NCBI RefSeq assembly: GCF_026625565.1
Contig: NZ_CP112998.1
Coordinates: 746,501-810,500 of the forward strand
Direction: 5' to 3'
DNA length: 64,000 nt
Origin: Dyadobacter pollutisoli
GTDB lineage: Bacteria; Bacteroidota; Bacteroidia; Cytophagales; Spirosomataceae
This document shows, one piece after another, positions 37,501-47,500 of this stretch. Below the pieces are notes generated by a model that did no database searches, had not been told where the DNA came from, and saw only the letters and a list, made by a program, of their open reading frames with translations. The position numbers were made by a program, and so were the translations under genes. Positions within the stretch are counted from its first letter, which is position 1, and each line of letters begins with the position of its first letter.

Positions 37501-38821
37501 CAGATACATCGTTGCCGGTGGCATTTCCGCTCGGTGACACGCTCAGAAAATTGTGATAACTACCCGATCCTTCATCATACACCGAGTAACCATTCCGCGT
37601 GCCGATCCATACCCGGTTACGGGCATCGTCACGCGTCACGGCATTCACAAAGTTGTTGGTAAGAGTGGGTTTCCCTGAGACTTCACGGCTCAGGTGGTGG
37701 AATCCTTTGGATTGAAGACGAATCCTGTTGACCCCGCCCGCAGACGCCGCAAGCCATAGGTTTCCAAAGGTATCCTCCATAATCTGATGAATGCGCCCCG
37801 AATTAATACTGGACGGATCAGAATCCTGAGGAGCATAATGATGTACCCTTTGCGAATGCGGGTTTTGCAGGTAGGTTTCAGGATTTTCAATCAGGTGTAG
37901 TCCAAAATTTGTCCCGATCCAAAGCCGACCAAAAGAGTCCGGATAAAGGCATTGCATTTCATAAAAAAACTCAGGAAGCTTTTCAACTTTATAAGTAGCC
38001 TTGCCCGGGCCGGGTGACAGCCGGTACACGAAGTTATCGGAGGCGATCCAGATCATTCCATTTGCACCGCGCCGCATGACATGAATTTCTGTCTCTAAAA
38101 TAGTATTATTCTTAGAGGCTCGATAAGTCCCATTTTCTGCTTTTGCATCAGAATCAACCCTCCATAGTCCATGTTGAAGCGTTCCGATCCAAATCTGCCG
38201 TGCCTCGGTCACCAGCACAGAGGCGGCTCCGTATGGACTGCCCAGTGCCACACTGTTCACACTGGAAATGACGGCATTTGCATCTGGCGTAAGACAAAAA
38301 ACGCCATGGTTCGATGTCGCAATCCAGAGGCGGCGGCGCTGATCCATGGCCATCGATCTGACGCTGCCACGGCTTAGCCGGTCACGTTCCTGACCGACCA
38401 GGCCGTGACGCATTTTGAAAACAGGCCTTTGAAACTGATCATTGCTATGGTTGTAATAGTATATCCCGGCATGCTCGGTTCCTACCCACAATGTGCCGTT
38501 CAGATCAACAAATAATACCTGCACCCGGTTGGACGATACACCCGTCGGATCGCTTAGCGGTAGCTGATAATGTTTGAGATCATAGCCATCAAAGCGATCT
38601 ACGCCATTATTAGTCGCAATCCAGATGAAGCCGCGACTTCCTTGTACGACATCCATGGCATCACTGTGAGCCAGGCCGTCGTCTACGGTGATATGCTCGA
38701 AACGGAATTTCGGAGATTTGTCCTGCGCCGAAAGAGGCGCGTCGGCGGTAAAAAGGACGAGCAAAAGAAGAACCCCCACAAGTCGCTGTTTCACCCCTGA
38801 TATTTTGTCGCCGTTGCCCAT
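34577..38821 (-). CDS. Hybrid two-component system regulator (HTCS)
   Basis: This 1414-residue one-protein phosphorelay has a signal region (1-32) and a periplasmic two-bladed propeller sensor built of Reg_prop repeats (about 35-720; for example GFIWIATNNGVDRFDGYDLK). A Y_Y_Y domain (about 725-805) and one membrane helix (WWAYLAYLILFAALLFLY) follow. The histidine kinase has SHEFRTPLT with His887 and ATPase motifs DTGKGIREDE and GSGIGLALVKEF. The receiver acceptor is Asp1203 in SDVNMPEMNG, and a C-terminal AraC HTH ends in YGMSPSQYA. HTCS proteins bind oligosaccharides in the periplasm and activate adjacent SusC/D operons. It is divergent from SusC, so its target promoter is very likely in 38822-39262. 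Confidence 0.95.
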   Translation of the reverse strand: MGNGDKISGVKQRLVGVLLLLVLFTADAPLSAQDKSPKFRFEHITVDDGLAHSDAMDVVQGSRGFIWIATNNGVDRFDGYDLKHYQLPLSDPTGVSSNRVQVLFVDLNGTLWVGTEHAGIYYYNHSNDQFQRPVFKMRHGLVGQERDRLSRGSVRSMAMDQRRRLWIATSNHGVFCLTPDANAVISSVNSVALGSPYGAASVLVTEARQIWIGTLQHGLWRVDSDAKAENGTYRASKNNTILETEIHVMRRGANGMIWIASDNFVYRLSPGPGKATYKVEKLPEFFYEMQCLYPDSFGRLWIGTNFGLHLIENPETYLQNPHSQRVHHYAPQDSDPSSINSGRIHQIMEDTFGNLWLAASAGGVNRIRLQSKGFHHLSREVSGKPTLTNNFVNAVTRDDARNRVWIGTRNGYSVYDEGSGSYHNFLSVSPSGNATGNDVSAFCLVGDYMWIGTRYKGLYMTEASHLERPVLLAELTGLSPWNYLSIESIVADGKGRVWVGTFGAGMSLFTNEGKYIRTYNRSNSPLPTDDISFLLVDPSQDVIWVSTRDQGVLKMQEKNGVLRLLRQFKHEPGNETSLKVNFAWPLLGDKEGNIWIGTIGGGLHKLYTSNGKEKIARFQHLVADNDIESMLADSQGNLWLAGAGLKRFSPKTGEVVHYDVSDGLQSNSFKVGSAFKSASGTMYFGGTNGLTWFKPEEIRPNPLPPLVRITGFRVLNKNPDETYGQAASSMVTRSFSEAEGVTINAGENDFSFEFVGLNYVNPQKQSYAVMMEGYSKSWIQLPDGQRSASFANLPAGDYVFRVKANNGEGVWSVTPASVHVKVLPPWWQTWWAYLAYLILFAALLFLYRKLTTSRLKLENKLALEKLKSDNEREMAEMKATFFTGVSHEFRTPLTLILGPMEEFVHTLSGSEAMREKVMMMHKQTRKLLNLVNQLLSFRKVESGTMQLSAARQDIVVLIKEIFSIFKIKADELDLRYQLDIPPGEVPVYFDPEKLEVIITNLLSNAFKYCKPGGDVTLTARIIGSPQSDAKWENNTMVDHYVEISVSDTGKGIREDERERIFDPYFQASNATSGITGSGIGLALVKEFVNRHSGHILVKSEIGVGSTFVVQLPFGKEHLQEHELADDISLPLLAETQTGAVAQVSRPKVPKKGAAKILIVEDNTDLRRYLSSLFQDLYEVFLSPDGSDGWAKATEILPDLIISDVNMPEMNGLDLSKKIKQNLKTTHIPVILLTARAAAVQELEGLETGADDYIVKPFNEDILKAKINTLLHNRGRLQEYYQRQILLQPTEILIPDEDKIFLETAMQIVEANLTDSDFNVQSLVTSMHMSQSVFYRRIKSITGQTVIEFIKDVRLKRAAQLLTNQHARVSEVAFMVGIEDPKNFRVSFQKRYGMSPSQYASAQREPREEASASDG

Positions 38822-39262
38822 TCCCTACAGTTGGTATTGATTCATAATGCTGATCAGAAAAAGCCAAAATCTGCGAACAAATTTTGACAGCCAGCAGATT
38901 TTACCCGCTAACTGACGAAAAACACCTCCCCTTAAAAGACCTGTCCACGTAGTTTTGAATTATTCAAATGATTATTTGAAAGTCTTGGCTTCGGGGCGTG
39001 CACTCGGACAAAGTGAAAGATGAAAATCTGAACATTAAAATAGACTTTTTCCATGAATGGCCTCTTGGCAGCCATGGTGATAGAAGATATTTCCACCGGT
39101 GACAATCTTACTAAAAATAAATTGAAAACAAGTCTGATTTTCTGTACAAAAATGGCAGCGTTCAAAAAAGTAAACAGGAGACCCCGGCTATCCGGTTTTG
39201 ATCCCTGACCCGCTCTTGAATAAAGATTAACAATTGATTCCATCTCAAAAAACAGTTCTAAA
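38822..39262. promoter_or_regulatory. Divergent HTCS/susC control region
   Basis: These 441 non-coding bases separate the regulator and susC. The region is AT-rich near susC and contains short inverted words (TTCAAATGATTATTTGAA at 38964-38981). No single promoter can be named with certainty. By gene order, this is where the AraC domain of the HTCS should act. A 103-codon minus frame here looks spurious. Confidence 0.5.
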
Positions 39263-42200
39263 ATGAAAGAAAGACTACGCTATTTTTTTAACAGGATGGG
39301 CGTTATAGTGGCCCTTCTCACTGTCTTATCGACCACGTCATATGCCCAAATGGTAAAGGTCCAGGGAATTGTGAAAGATGCTTCGGGCCCGCTCCCGGGT
39401 GTTAGTGTTCTTGCCAAGGGGACCACCGCCGGTACAATAACTGACGCAAACGGAAACTATAAACTTGACATCGCCAACAATGCCGTACTGGTATTTACAT
39501 TTATCGGCTATATCGCCACAGAAGTTGAGCTCGCCGATCACTCACCGAAGGCCAATGGCGTTTACGAACTGGATGTAACGCTCAATAACAACATCAACAA
39601 CCTTGATGAAGTGGTGGTCGTTGGTTTTGGTACCCAGAAAAAAGTAAACCTCACCGGCGCTGTGGCAACAGTGGATGCGAAAGCGATCGAAAGCAGGCCT
39701 GTACGGAATGCTACACAAGCATTGCAGGGGCTGGTAACCGGTCTCAACATTTCACAAAACAACGGATCACTGGAAAGCAACCCGAGCATCAACATCCGTG
39801 GCAATGGAACGATTGGAAATTCTTCTTCGAGCCCGCTGATTATGGTGGACGGGATGGAAGGATCTTTGAATGCCATTAACCCGCAGGACATTGAAAGTAT
39901 TTCAGTATTGAAAGACGCTGCTGCCGCGGCTGTTTATGGTTCACGTGCTGCTTTCGGTGTGATCCTGGTTACTACCAAAAGAGGTAAGGCTGGCAAACTC
40001 TCCATTAATTACAACAACAGCTTTAGGGCAACCACGCCGGTTTTGATGCCGAAAATGATGGATTCGTACACTTTTGCATTGTATTTCAACGATGCAGGAC
40101 AAAACGGAGGCAGTGCACCGCATTTTAATACCGACCAACTCCAGCGCATCCAGGATTACCAGAGCGGTAAAATCACCACTTCGGTTATTGCTAATCCGAA
40201 CAACCCGCTTTACTGGGCCGACGGCTATGGCTACGGTAACGCCAATGTGGATTGGTACAAGGAAATGTTCAGAAGCAAAACCCTGTCTCAGGAGCACAAT
40301 TTCAGTCTGAGCGGCGGTACTGAGAAAACACAGGTTTACATATCCGGTAACTACATGGGCCAGCAAGGTCTGATGAAGTTCAATCAAGATGATTTTACCC
40401 GGTATGGTCTTACTGCGAAGATCAACTCAAAACTCACAGAGGCACTTTCGGTTAATTATTCCACGCGTTTTATCCGCGAAGATTATAACCGGCCCGCCAA
40501 CCTGACCAATGGTTTTTATCAGGACCTTGGTCGCCAGGGCTGGCCTACATTGCCTTTGTACGATCCCAATGGGTTTCTTTTCAGCTCTCCTTCCCCTGCT
40601 TTGGCAATGAAGGATGGCGGCAAAGACCGCAACCAGACCGACAACCTTTACAATCAACTTCAGCTGGTGCTGGAACCGGTAAAAGGATGGAAGTCTTTCG
40701 CGGAAATCAATTACCGTACCCGTAATGATTTCAGGCACTGGGATTTGCAAAAAACCTACAACCACGACGTGAACGGGAGTCCGTATGTATACAGCAACAA
40801 TTCCGCCGTCTACGAATATGCCAATAAAGAAAACTATTTCAACGCCAACTTATACTCTGAATACAGCCGTACCATTGCTCAAAAGCACTTTTTCAAAATC
40901 ATGGGCGGGTTTCAGACCGAACTTACCAAATACCACAACCTGGGCGCACAAAGAAACGGAATCCTCGTGCCCTCATTGCCAACAATTGCCACCACCAGCG
41001 GTACGGATGCAAATGGCCTGGCGGTTGCTCCCTCGGTTACCGGTGTTTACCAGCGCTGGGCTACTGCCGGTTTCTTTGGACGTCTGAATTATGATTATGA
41101 CGGTAAGTATCTGCTGGAAGCCAATCTTCGTTATGACGGTTCGTCCCGCTACCGTGCACAGCAACGCTGGGATCTTTTCCCGTCCGTTTCATTAGGTTGG
41201 AATGTGGCCAGAGAGCATTTCTTTTCGGATAACATCTCGTTTGTCAATACATTCAAATTCCGTGGATCTTACGGCCAGTTGGGAAACCAAAAGCCTGCTG
41301 ACGGTTCAGCGGACTTTTATCCTACCTACGTGACGATGCCGGTAGGCACGGCGAGTGGATCCTGGCTGATCAACGGCGCAAGACCCAATACAGCGAGCGC
41401 GCCGGGCTTGATCAGCTCGACGCTGACATGGGAAACGGTCAAAAGCTACGATCTGGGTCTTGACTGGGGAATGCTTGGCAATCGCCTGACTGGCTCATTC
41501 GATTGGTTCCGTCGCAAGACACTCAACATGGTAGGCCCTGCGCCCACATTGCCCGTCATCCTGGGAACTGCGGTACCGCAAACCAACAATACTGACTTGC
41601 AAACAGCGGGCTTCGAGTTTGAGGTGGCCTGGAACGACCGCCTGAAAAACGGATTGGGCTACAGTCTTCGTTTGCTGTTATCGGACTATCAAACTACCAT
41701 CACGCGGTACCCGAATGAGACCAAAGACCTTTCGAGGTATCGTGAAGGACAAAAAATGGGCGACATCTGGGGGTACACGACCATAGGTATCGCGAAGTCT
41801 CAGGAAGAGATGGATTCCCATTTGGCAACACTTGCAAACGGAGGCCAGAGTGCTTTCGGATCACAGTGGGGAGCAGGCGACATCATGTATGCAGATCTGA
41901 ACGGCGATGGCCTGATCAACAGCGGTGCTTATACTCAGGATAACCCGGGCGACTTGCGTAAAATCGGTAACAGCACACCGCGATACACCGTCGGTATGGA
42001 CCTGAACCTGGACTGGAAAGGTTTCGATTTTCGTGCCTTTATCCAGGGTGTTCTGAAACGTGATTACTGGCAGGGCAGCTACTTCTTCTGGGGGGCGACC
42101 GACAACATCTGGTGGTCGACCGGATTTAAAGACCATGCCGATTACTTCCGTGCCGATGCAAACCATCCGTTGGGCCAGAACCTTGACTCCTATTATCCAC

Positions 42201-42484
42201 GCCCCGTATTTGGCAGCGGTAAAAACCAGCAGGTGCAAACCCGCTATCTTCAGGATGCTTCATACCTCCGCTTGAAAAACCTTCAACTTGGATATACCGT
42301 CCCGCAAAGCATTACTCAAAAGGCAGGTATTCAAAAACTGAGGATCTACTTCTCTGGTGAAAACATACTTACCAGATCGAAAATAGCGAAAATGTTTGAC
42401 CCTGAAACGGTGGACGGCGGTTCTGGCGGAAGTGTATACCCACTCTCAAAAGTTTACTCGGCCGGTTTAAGTATTACTCTTTAA
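39263..42484 (+). CDS. SusC/RagA family TonB-dependent outer-membrane transporter
   Basis: This 1073-residue protein has a signal peptide (1-28) and a CarboxypepD_reg domain (about 32-110; VKVQGIVKDASGPLPGVSVL). The TonB box DEVVVVGFGTQKK is at about 114-126. The plug (about 125-235; LMSP-type motif SSPLIMVDGMEGSLNAINP, then SVLKDAAAAAVYGSRAAFGV) and a 22-strand barrel to the end follow. It imports oligosaccharides with the SusD encoded 12 bp downstream. There is no STN domain, which fits HTCS control and not sigma/anti-sigma control. Confidence 0.95.
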   Translation: MKERLRYFFNRMGVIVALLTVLSTTSYAQMVKVQGIVKDASGPLPGVSVLAKGTTAGTITDANGNYKLDIANNAVLVFTFIGYIATEVELADHSPKANGVYELDVTLNNNINNLDEVVVVGFGTQKKVNLTGAVATVDAKAIESRPVRNATQALQGLVTGLNISQNNGSLESNPSINIRGNGTIGNSSSSPLIMVDGMEGSLNAINPQDIESISVLKDAAAAAVYGSRAAFGVILVTTKRGKAGKLSINYNNSFRATTPVLMPKMMDSYTFALYFNDAGQNGGSAPHFNTDQLQRIQDYQSGKITTSVIANPNNPLYWADGYGYGNANVDWYKEMFRSKTLSQEHNFSLSGGTEKTQVYISGNYMGQQGLMKFNQDDFTRYGLTAKINSKLTEALSVNYSTRFIREDYNRPANLTNGFYQDLGRQGWPTLPLYDPNGFLFSSPSPALAMKDGGKDRNQTDNLYNQLQLVLEPVKGWKSFAEINYRTRNDFRHWDLQKTYNHDVNGSPYVYSNNSAVYEYANKENYFNANLYSEYSRTIAQKHFFKIMGGFQTELTKYHNLGAQRNGILVPSLPTIATTSGTDANGLAVAPSVTGVYQRWATAGFFGRLNYDYDGKYLLEANLRYDGSSRYRAQQRWDLFPSVSLGWNVAREHFFSDNISFVNTFKFRGSYGQLGNQKPADGSADFYPTYVTMPVGTASGSWLINGARPNTASAPGLISSTLTWETVKSYDLGLDWGMLGNRLTGSFDWFRRKTLNMVGPAPTLPVILGTAVPQTNNTDLQTAGFEFEVAWNDRLKNGLGYSLRLLLSDYQTTITRYPNETKDLSRYREGQKMGDIWGYTTIGIAKSQEEMDSHLATLANGGQSAFGSQWGAGDIMYADLNGDGLINSGAYTQDNPGDLRKIGNSTPRYTVGMDLNLDWKGFDFRAFIQGVLKRDYWQGSYFFWGATDNIWWSTGFKDHADYFRADANHPLGQNLDSYYPRPVFGSGKNQQVQTRYLQDASYLRLKNLQLGYTVPQSITQKAGIQKLRIYFSGENILTRSKIAKMFDPETVDGGSGGSVYPLSKVYSAGLSITL

Positions 42485-42496
42485 CATCAGACACAA

Positions 42497-44491
42497 ATGA
42501 ATTTTTTCAGATATAAAAAACTAAGTGCCATTGTGCTGGGACTGACTGGTTTCATGGCCGTATCCTGCAATGATTACCTGGATCAATCACCCCTGTCCAG
42601 CATTACACCGGAAGACTACCTTCGTGAAGAGTCGCAACTTGCAGCCTACGCAGTGGGTGCTTACCCCGCCATTCTGCCTTCCCATGGCAACTGGTCGTTC
42701 GGCACTTTTGGTACAGACGGCAACACGGACGATATGGCGATCCCGGCTTTGGACAATAAATATATGCCCGGCTTATGGAGAACAGGATCGGCAGGCGGAG
42801 ACTGGGATTTTGCGAATATTTTCCAGATGAACTACTTTTTGCAGACGGTTATACCTCGTTTGAAAAATGGCGAAATCACCGGAACTGACGCTAACATCAG
42901 GCATTACATTGGGGAGATTTACTTTCTGAGGGCATTTGAATACTTCAAAAAGTTGCAGGCGCTGGGAGACTTTCCGATCCTTCGCACAACCCTTCCCGAC
43001 AACCAGGCTGCATTGACGGCCGCCAGCGTACGAAACCCGAGGAATGAGGTGGCCCGTTTTATTATTTCCGACCTTGATTCGGCAGCACTGATGATGCAGA
43101 ACATTGCGCCTGCCGGAGGGACCAATCGCGTTTCAAAAAGGGTAGCACAACTGGTAAAATCACGTGTAGCATTGTATGAAGGCACCTGGCTGAAATATTT
43201 CAAAGGTACAGCCTATGTTCCGAAAGGCCCGGAATGGCCGGGAAGCAGCAAACCGGAAGGTTCAGCTTATGCATTCCCGACCGGAAGTATTGAGGGAGAG
43301 ATCGACTATTTCCTTACCCAGGCAATGGCTGCTGCCAAGGAGGTTGCATCGAGCGTACAGCTGGTAAACAACACCGGGATTATTCTCTCTGCCAACAATG
43401 AAAACCCGTATTTCAATATGTTCAGCGCTGAAAACATGTCTTCATACAGCGAAGTGTTGATGTGGCGGCAGTACAACAGAACGCTGGTAACCCACAACGT
43501 CCCGGTGAACGCACAGGCAGGCAACTATGCGGTGGGACTCACCAGAAGTATGGTTGAAAGCTTTCTGATGGCCAACGGGCTACCGATTTATGCGGCAGGA
43601 AGTGGTTATAAAGGCGATGATTATATCAATGACGTGCGCACCGACCGTGACGGCAGACTTAACCTGTTTCTCAAAGAGCCGGGCCAGAAAAACGTATTGC
43701 TCAATCTCGCACTGGGATCACATGCAACAGAGATCGAGCCTACGCCAATGATCTGGGAGTCGAGCTACGAGAAAAAATATACCACCGGCTACACGATCCG
43801 TAAAGGGCTGACTTACGATGCCATTCATTGCGGAAACGGTGCGGGATATACAGGATCCATCACATTCCGGGCGGTGGAAGCTTACCTGAATTACATTGAG
43901 GCGAACTACGAGAAAACGGGAACACTCGACGCGGATGCGATCAGCTACTGGCAGCAGATCCGGACGCGTGCGAAAGTGAATGCCGACATTGACAAAACGA
44001 TTGCTGCTACGCAAATGTCCAAAGAAACGGCTGATTGGGGCGCTTATTCGGCCAACCGGCTTGTGTCTCCTACATTGTACAACATACGCCGCGAACGTCG
44101 TAACGAATTGATGGCCGAAGGCTTGCGCTTTATGGACCTGAAAAGGTGGAGGGCCATGGACCAGATGATCAACACGCCATACCACGTGGAGGGGTTCAAA
44201 CTCTGGGGTCCGATGAAAGCTTGGTACACCGCTTCCCAGCTCGTATATGGAGGTGCCGTCAGCAATTCAGTAGTTTCCGATCCGGCGTTGAGCACGTACC
44301 TGAGACCTCACGAAATCAGAAGCAACTCCAATTCTTATAACGGGACCAAATGGGCAATGGCACACTACCTGAGCCCGATTGCGGCGCAGCACTTCACACT
44401 CACAGCCACTGCCGGAGATGCCACTACGTCACCGATCTATCAAAATCCAGGCTGGACTACCACCGCTGGCGCTGCGCCAATCGGATATTAA
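42497..44491 (+). CDS. SusD/RagB family surface glycan-binding lipoprotein
   Basis: This 664-residue lipoprotein (lipobox at Cys24, GFMAVSCNDYLDQSP) has the SusD N-terminal domain and TPR-like helices (EIYFLRAFEYFKKLQALGDF) and the C-terminal RagB region (RRERRNELMAEGLRFMDLKR). SusD forms the lid of the SusC transporter and captures oligosaccharide outside the cell. It is co-transcribed with susC. It is somewhat longer than many SusD proteins (500-600 residues) because of an extended C-terminus. A strong hairpin follows the stop codon. Confidence 0.94.
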   Translation: MNFFRYKKLSAIVLGLTGFMAVSCNDYLDQSPLSSITPEDYLREESQLAAYAVGAYPAILPSHGNWSFGTFGTDGNTDDMAIPALDNKYMPGLWRTGSAGGDWDFANIFQMNYFLQTVIPRLKNGEITGTDANIRHYIGEIYFLRAFEYFKKLQALGDFPILRTTLPDNQAALTAASVRNPRNEVARFIISDLDSAALMMQNIAPAGGTNRVSKRVAQLVKSRVALYEGTWLKYFKGTAYVPKGPEWPGSSKPEGSAYAFPTGSIEGEIDYFLTQAMAAAKEVASSVQLVNNTGIILSANNENPYFNMFSAENMSSYSEVLMWRQYNRTLVTHNVPVNAQAGNYAVGLTRSMVESFLMANGLPIYAAGSGYKGDDYINDVRTDRDGRLNLFLKEPGQKNVLLNLALGSHATEIEPTPMIWESSYEKKYTTGYTIRKGLTYDAIHCGNGAGYTGSITFRAVEAYLNYIEANYEKTGTLDADAISYWQQIRTRAKVNADIDKTIAATQMSKETADWGAYSANRLVSPTLYNIRRERRNELMAEGLRFMDLKRWRAMDQMINTPYHVEGFKLWGPMKAWYTASQLVYGGAVSNSVVSDPALSTYLRPHEIRSNSNSYNGTKWAMAHYLSPIAAQHFTLTATAGDATTSPIYQNPGWTTTAGAAPIGY

Positions 44492-44499
44492 ACCACTAG

Positions 44500-44541
44500 A
44501 CTTTGTAAGCAATGCAATTTTGGCTGCATTGCTTACAAAGT
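44500..44541 (+). terminator. Perfect 17-bp intercistronic hairpin after susD
   Basis: ACTTTGTAAGCAATGCA (44500-44516) pairs perfectly with 44525-44541 around an 8-nt loop. No T run follows, so partial termination or mRNA end protection is more likely than complete termination before the next gene at 44599. Confidence 0.75.
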
Positions 44542-44598
44542 AACCAGCTGCACGGACCATCAGGAAGAAATTGCATTTGTAACAAAATCAATACACAA

Positions 44599-47500
44599 AT
44601 GACGAACTCTAGACTTTTTTTTCTATTTTTATTCAGCTTGCTTCTTAGCTTATCGGGCTATCAGACCACGGCAGAAATCCTTGCTGCTGCCGCAGACGCT
44701 GATTCGGTTGATGTGACGGACCGTATCGTTAATCCAAGCTTTGAGTCGGCTTTTACCGGCTGGACCAATGACGGCCTGGCTACCCAAAACAATGCCGATT
44801 TTAATCCACAAAAAGCGGGTAACACCTACGTGGAGAAATGGGTAGGTAGCCCGCCGCTACCTAACGTAAGCATATCCCAGAAAATAACCGGGCTGGCCAA
44901 CGGGCAATATACCCTGTGGATAGGTGCCCAGCATATCACCCAAAATCCCCTGCGCGGCCAGCCCGGTGGTTTTGTATTTGGCAATGATGCAAAGAAGGAA
45001 GTTGGAGCAAAAGGAGAATACGCGGTTGACTTTCTGGTCGTTGATGGCACAGCGAGGATTGGCTTTAAAACAGAAAATTCAAAAGCGAACTGGGCTGCCT
45101 GCGATAATTTCAGGCTGTATTACAAAGGGGTAGCCACAGATTCCATGAGGGTTAGATTGCAGGTTTTGGTTGATTCCGCCACCATTGTCTCAGCTAAGAA
45201 AATGCTGAATGCAGACCGGACTGCCCTGGAAAGCGCCCTTGCTTCCGCCCAGCAAAGTCTATCTCAGAACGCCGCCGGCGATGAACTGGCCGACCGGATT
45301 GTTCAGCTGCAAAATGTGCTCGGAACTGTCAGCTTGTCCATCGATGCCTTCATTGGTTTGCAGGAAGCAATTGATGCCGCTGATATTGTTTACGGCGACG
45401 GAAGCGGTACGGGAGCAGCTACCTTGCTGGAAGTCATCGACAGAAATAAGGTACTGGTCAATCATCTTGATGCAGCGCTCGAAGACCTTCATAATGGTGC
45501 CGAAGAAATCTATGCGGCGATTCTGGCCTTCCGGCTTGCTAATGCATCAGTCGCATCGCCTCTTGAAATGACGCAGCATATTGTGAACCCAAGCTTTGAA
45601 TCGTCTTTTACAGGATGGATAAATAGTGGCCTGGCTACCCAGAGCAATGCAGATTTTAACCCACAAAAAGCAGGCAGCATTTATGTGGAAAAATGGGTAG
45701 GCAGCCCGCCTCTCCCCAATGTAAGCGTGTCCCAGAAAATCGTTGACCTGCCAAACGGGAAATACGCATTAAAGATCGGTGCCCAGCATATCGCGCAGAA
45801 TCCATTGAGCGGACAACCCGGCGGCTTCGTGTTTGCCAATGATGCACAAACAGAGGTGAAAGAAAAAAGCGAATATGCCGTTGACTTTCTGGTCGTAGAC
45901 AATACCGCAACCATCGGGTTTAAAACGGAAAACTCCCAGGGTAACTGGGCGGCCTGTGATAATTTCAGATTGTATTACCAGGGTGCCGCCACGGACGCCA
46001 TCAAAGAAAAGCTTCAGGCCCTGGTTGATTCTGCTACGATTGTGTTAAACGAAAAGATGCAGAATGCCCATCGGACACCGCTTCAAAACGCCGTTGATTC
46101 CGGTAACCAAAGCCTTGTTAACAATGCTGAGAATGAATGGCCGGATCGGATTGTAGCATTGCAGAATACATTAAGTGCAGCCTGGATATCGATCGAGGCT
46201 TACAGCAAATTACAAACTGCCGTTGACTCTGCTGTGGCCGCATATGGTGACGGCAGTGGTAATGGAGCGGGCAACCTACTTGCAGTTATCGACGAAAATA
46301 AAGCCCTGGTCGATCATCTTGATGCTGCCCTGGCAGATGTGCAGAAAGCGCCCGATGAAGTATATGCGGCAATTTTAGCTTTCCGGGTTGCCAATGCAAC
46401 GGGTCCCGCACCGGTGGTAGTGACCGACGCTCGCATGGCCCGTGGGGCAACCATGGCGTTTGGCCGCAGTACCATATCCGGAGTTGAGGCCAGCAGGATC
46501 CGCGAACACGGTTTTTGCTGGAGTACGAGTCCCCAGCCTACTATTTTTGACAATAAAACGACGAGCTATTTCTCGAATAACGGCTTTATTTACCGCATTG
46601 AGAACTTACAGCCTGCGACGGTGTACTACTTGCGGGCCTATGCCATAGGTCCTAATTATGTGGTGGGCTACGGCGAGGTAGTAAAAGTGACCACCATTCC
46701 CAAAGGAAATGTTACGTATCAGTTACAATCCAGCGTAACAGAAAGTGGAGAACATTATCCCCGCATTGCAAGCGCCATGCAGTCCGCCGTTGACTACTAT
46801 AATAATCTGACCAGTATTTCAGGTCACCATTTATCGGTAAACTATAATGCAGGCACGCCTACCGCAGAGGCAAGTTATGGCGGATATATGCAGTTTGGAG
46901 CTAGTGCAAGTTATCAGAGAACCGGAACGGCACTTCATGAGATAGCGCATACGATAGGGGTTGGGCAGCACTGGATTTGGTATGGTCCAAACTCTCCGCT
47001 AAGGGCCGAGGGGACAAGAGGAAAATGGTTAGGCGAACGCGCAAACAAAGTAGTACAATTTTTAGATAACGACCCTGCTGCATTCATGACTGGTGATGCC
47101 GTTCATATGTGGCCGTACGGAATCAACGGAGCGCATGAGGATAATAACAGTGCGTTTTTGTACACGGCCAATGCGCTCATAGTCCAGGCGCTGGGCGAAG
47201 ACGGTTTACCGCCAACAGGCGGGTTTGCTACCCCGGCATACACATTTGATAGTGATACTTCGAAATATTATATCAAAATCGAAGATGAAAAGTTGGGATT
47301 CAATACCTCTTTCCTGGTTGAAAATGAATCAGGGCAACTTGCAAATAAAGTAATATCGGCTACGGATGTGCTCAAAGAGAGCCATGCAGCCTGGTATGTG
47401 CAGTTCATTCCGGCAACCGGCTACTATCAGATCCGAAATGCGGCTACGGGAAAACTGTTCACCTACCAGGGCGACAATGACATGGGGTTAACTGCCTCAA

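Noticed and set aside
38932..39243. 103-codon minus-strand frame between the HTCS and susC genes
   Set aside because: It has no family match and lies in the control region; composition and lack of signals suggest chance.
44512..44598. Upstream ATG extending the large secreted protein by 29 residues
   Set aside because: Those codons are the loop and distal arm of a perfect hairpin and precede the true signal peptide at 44599.
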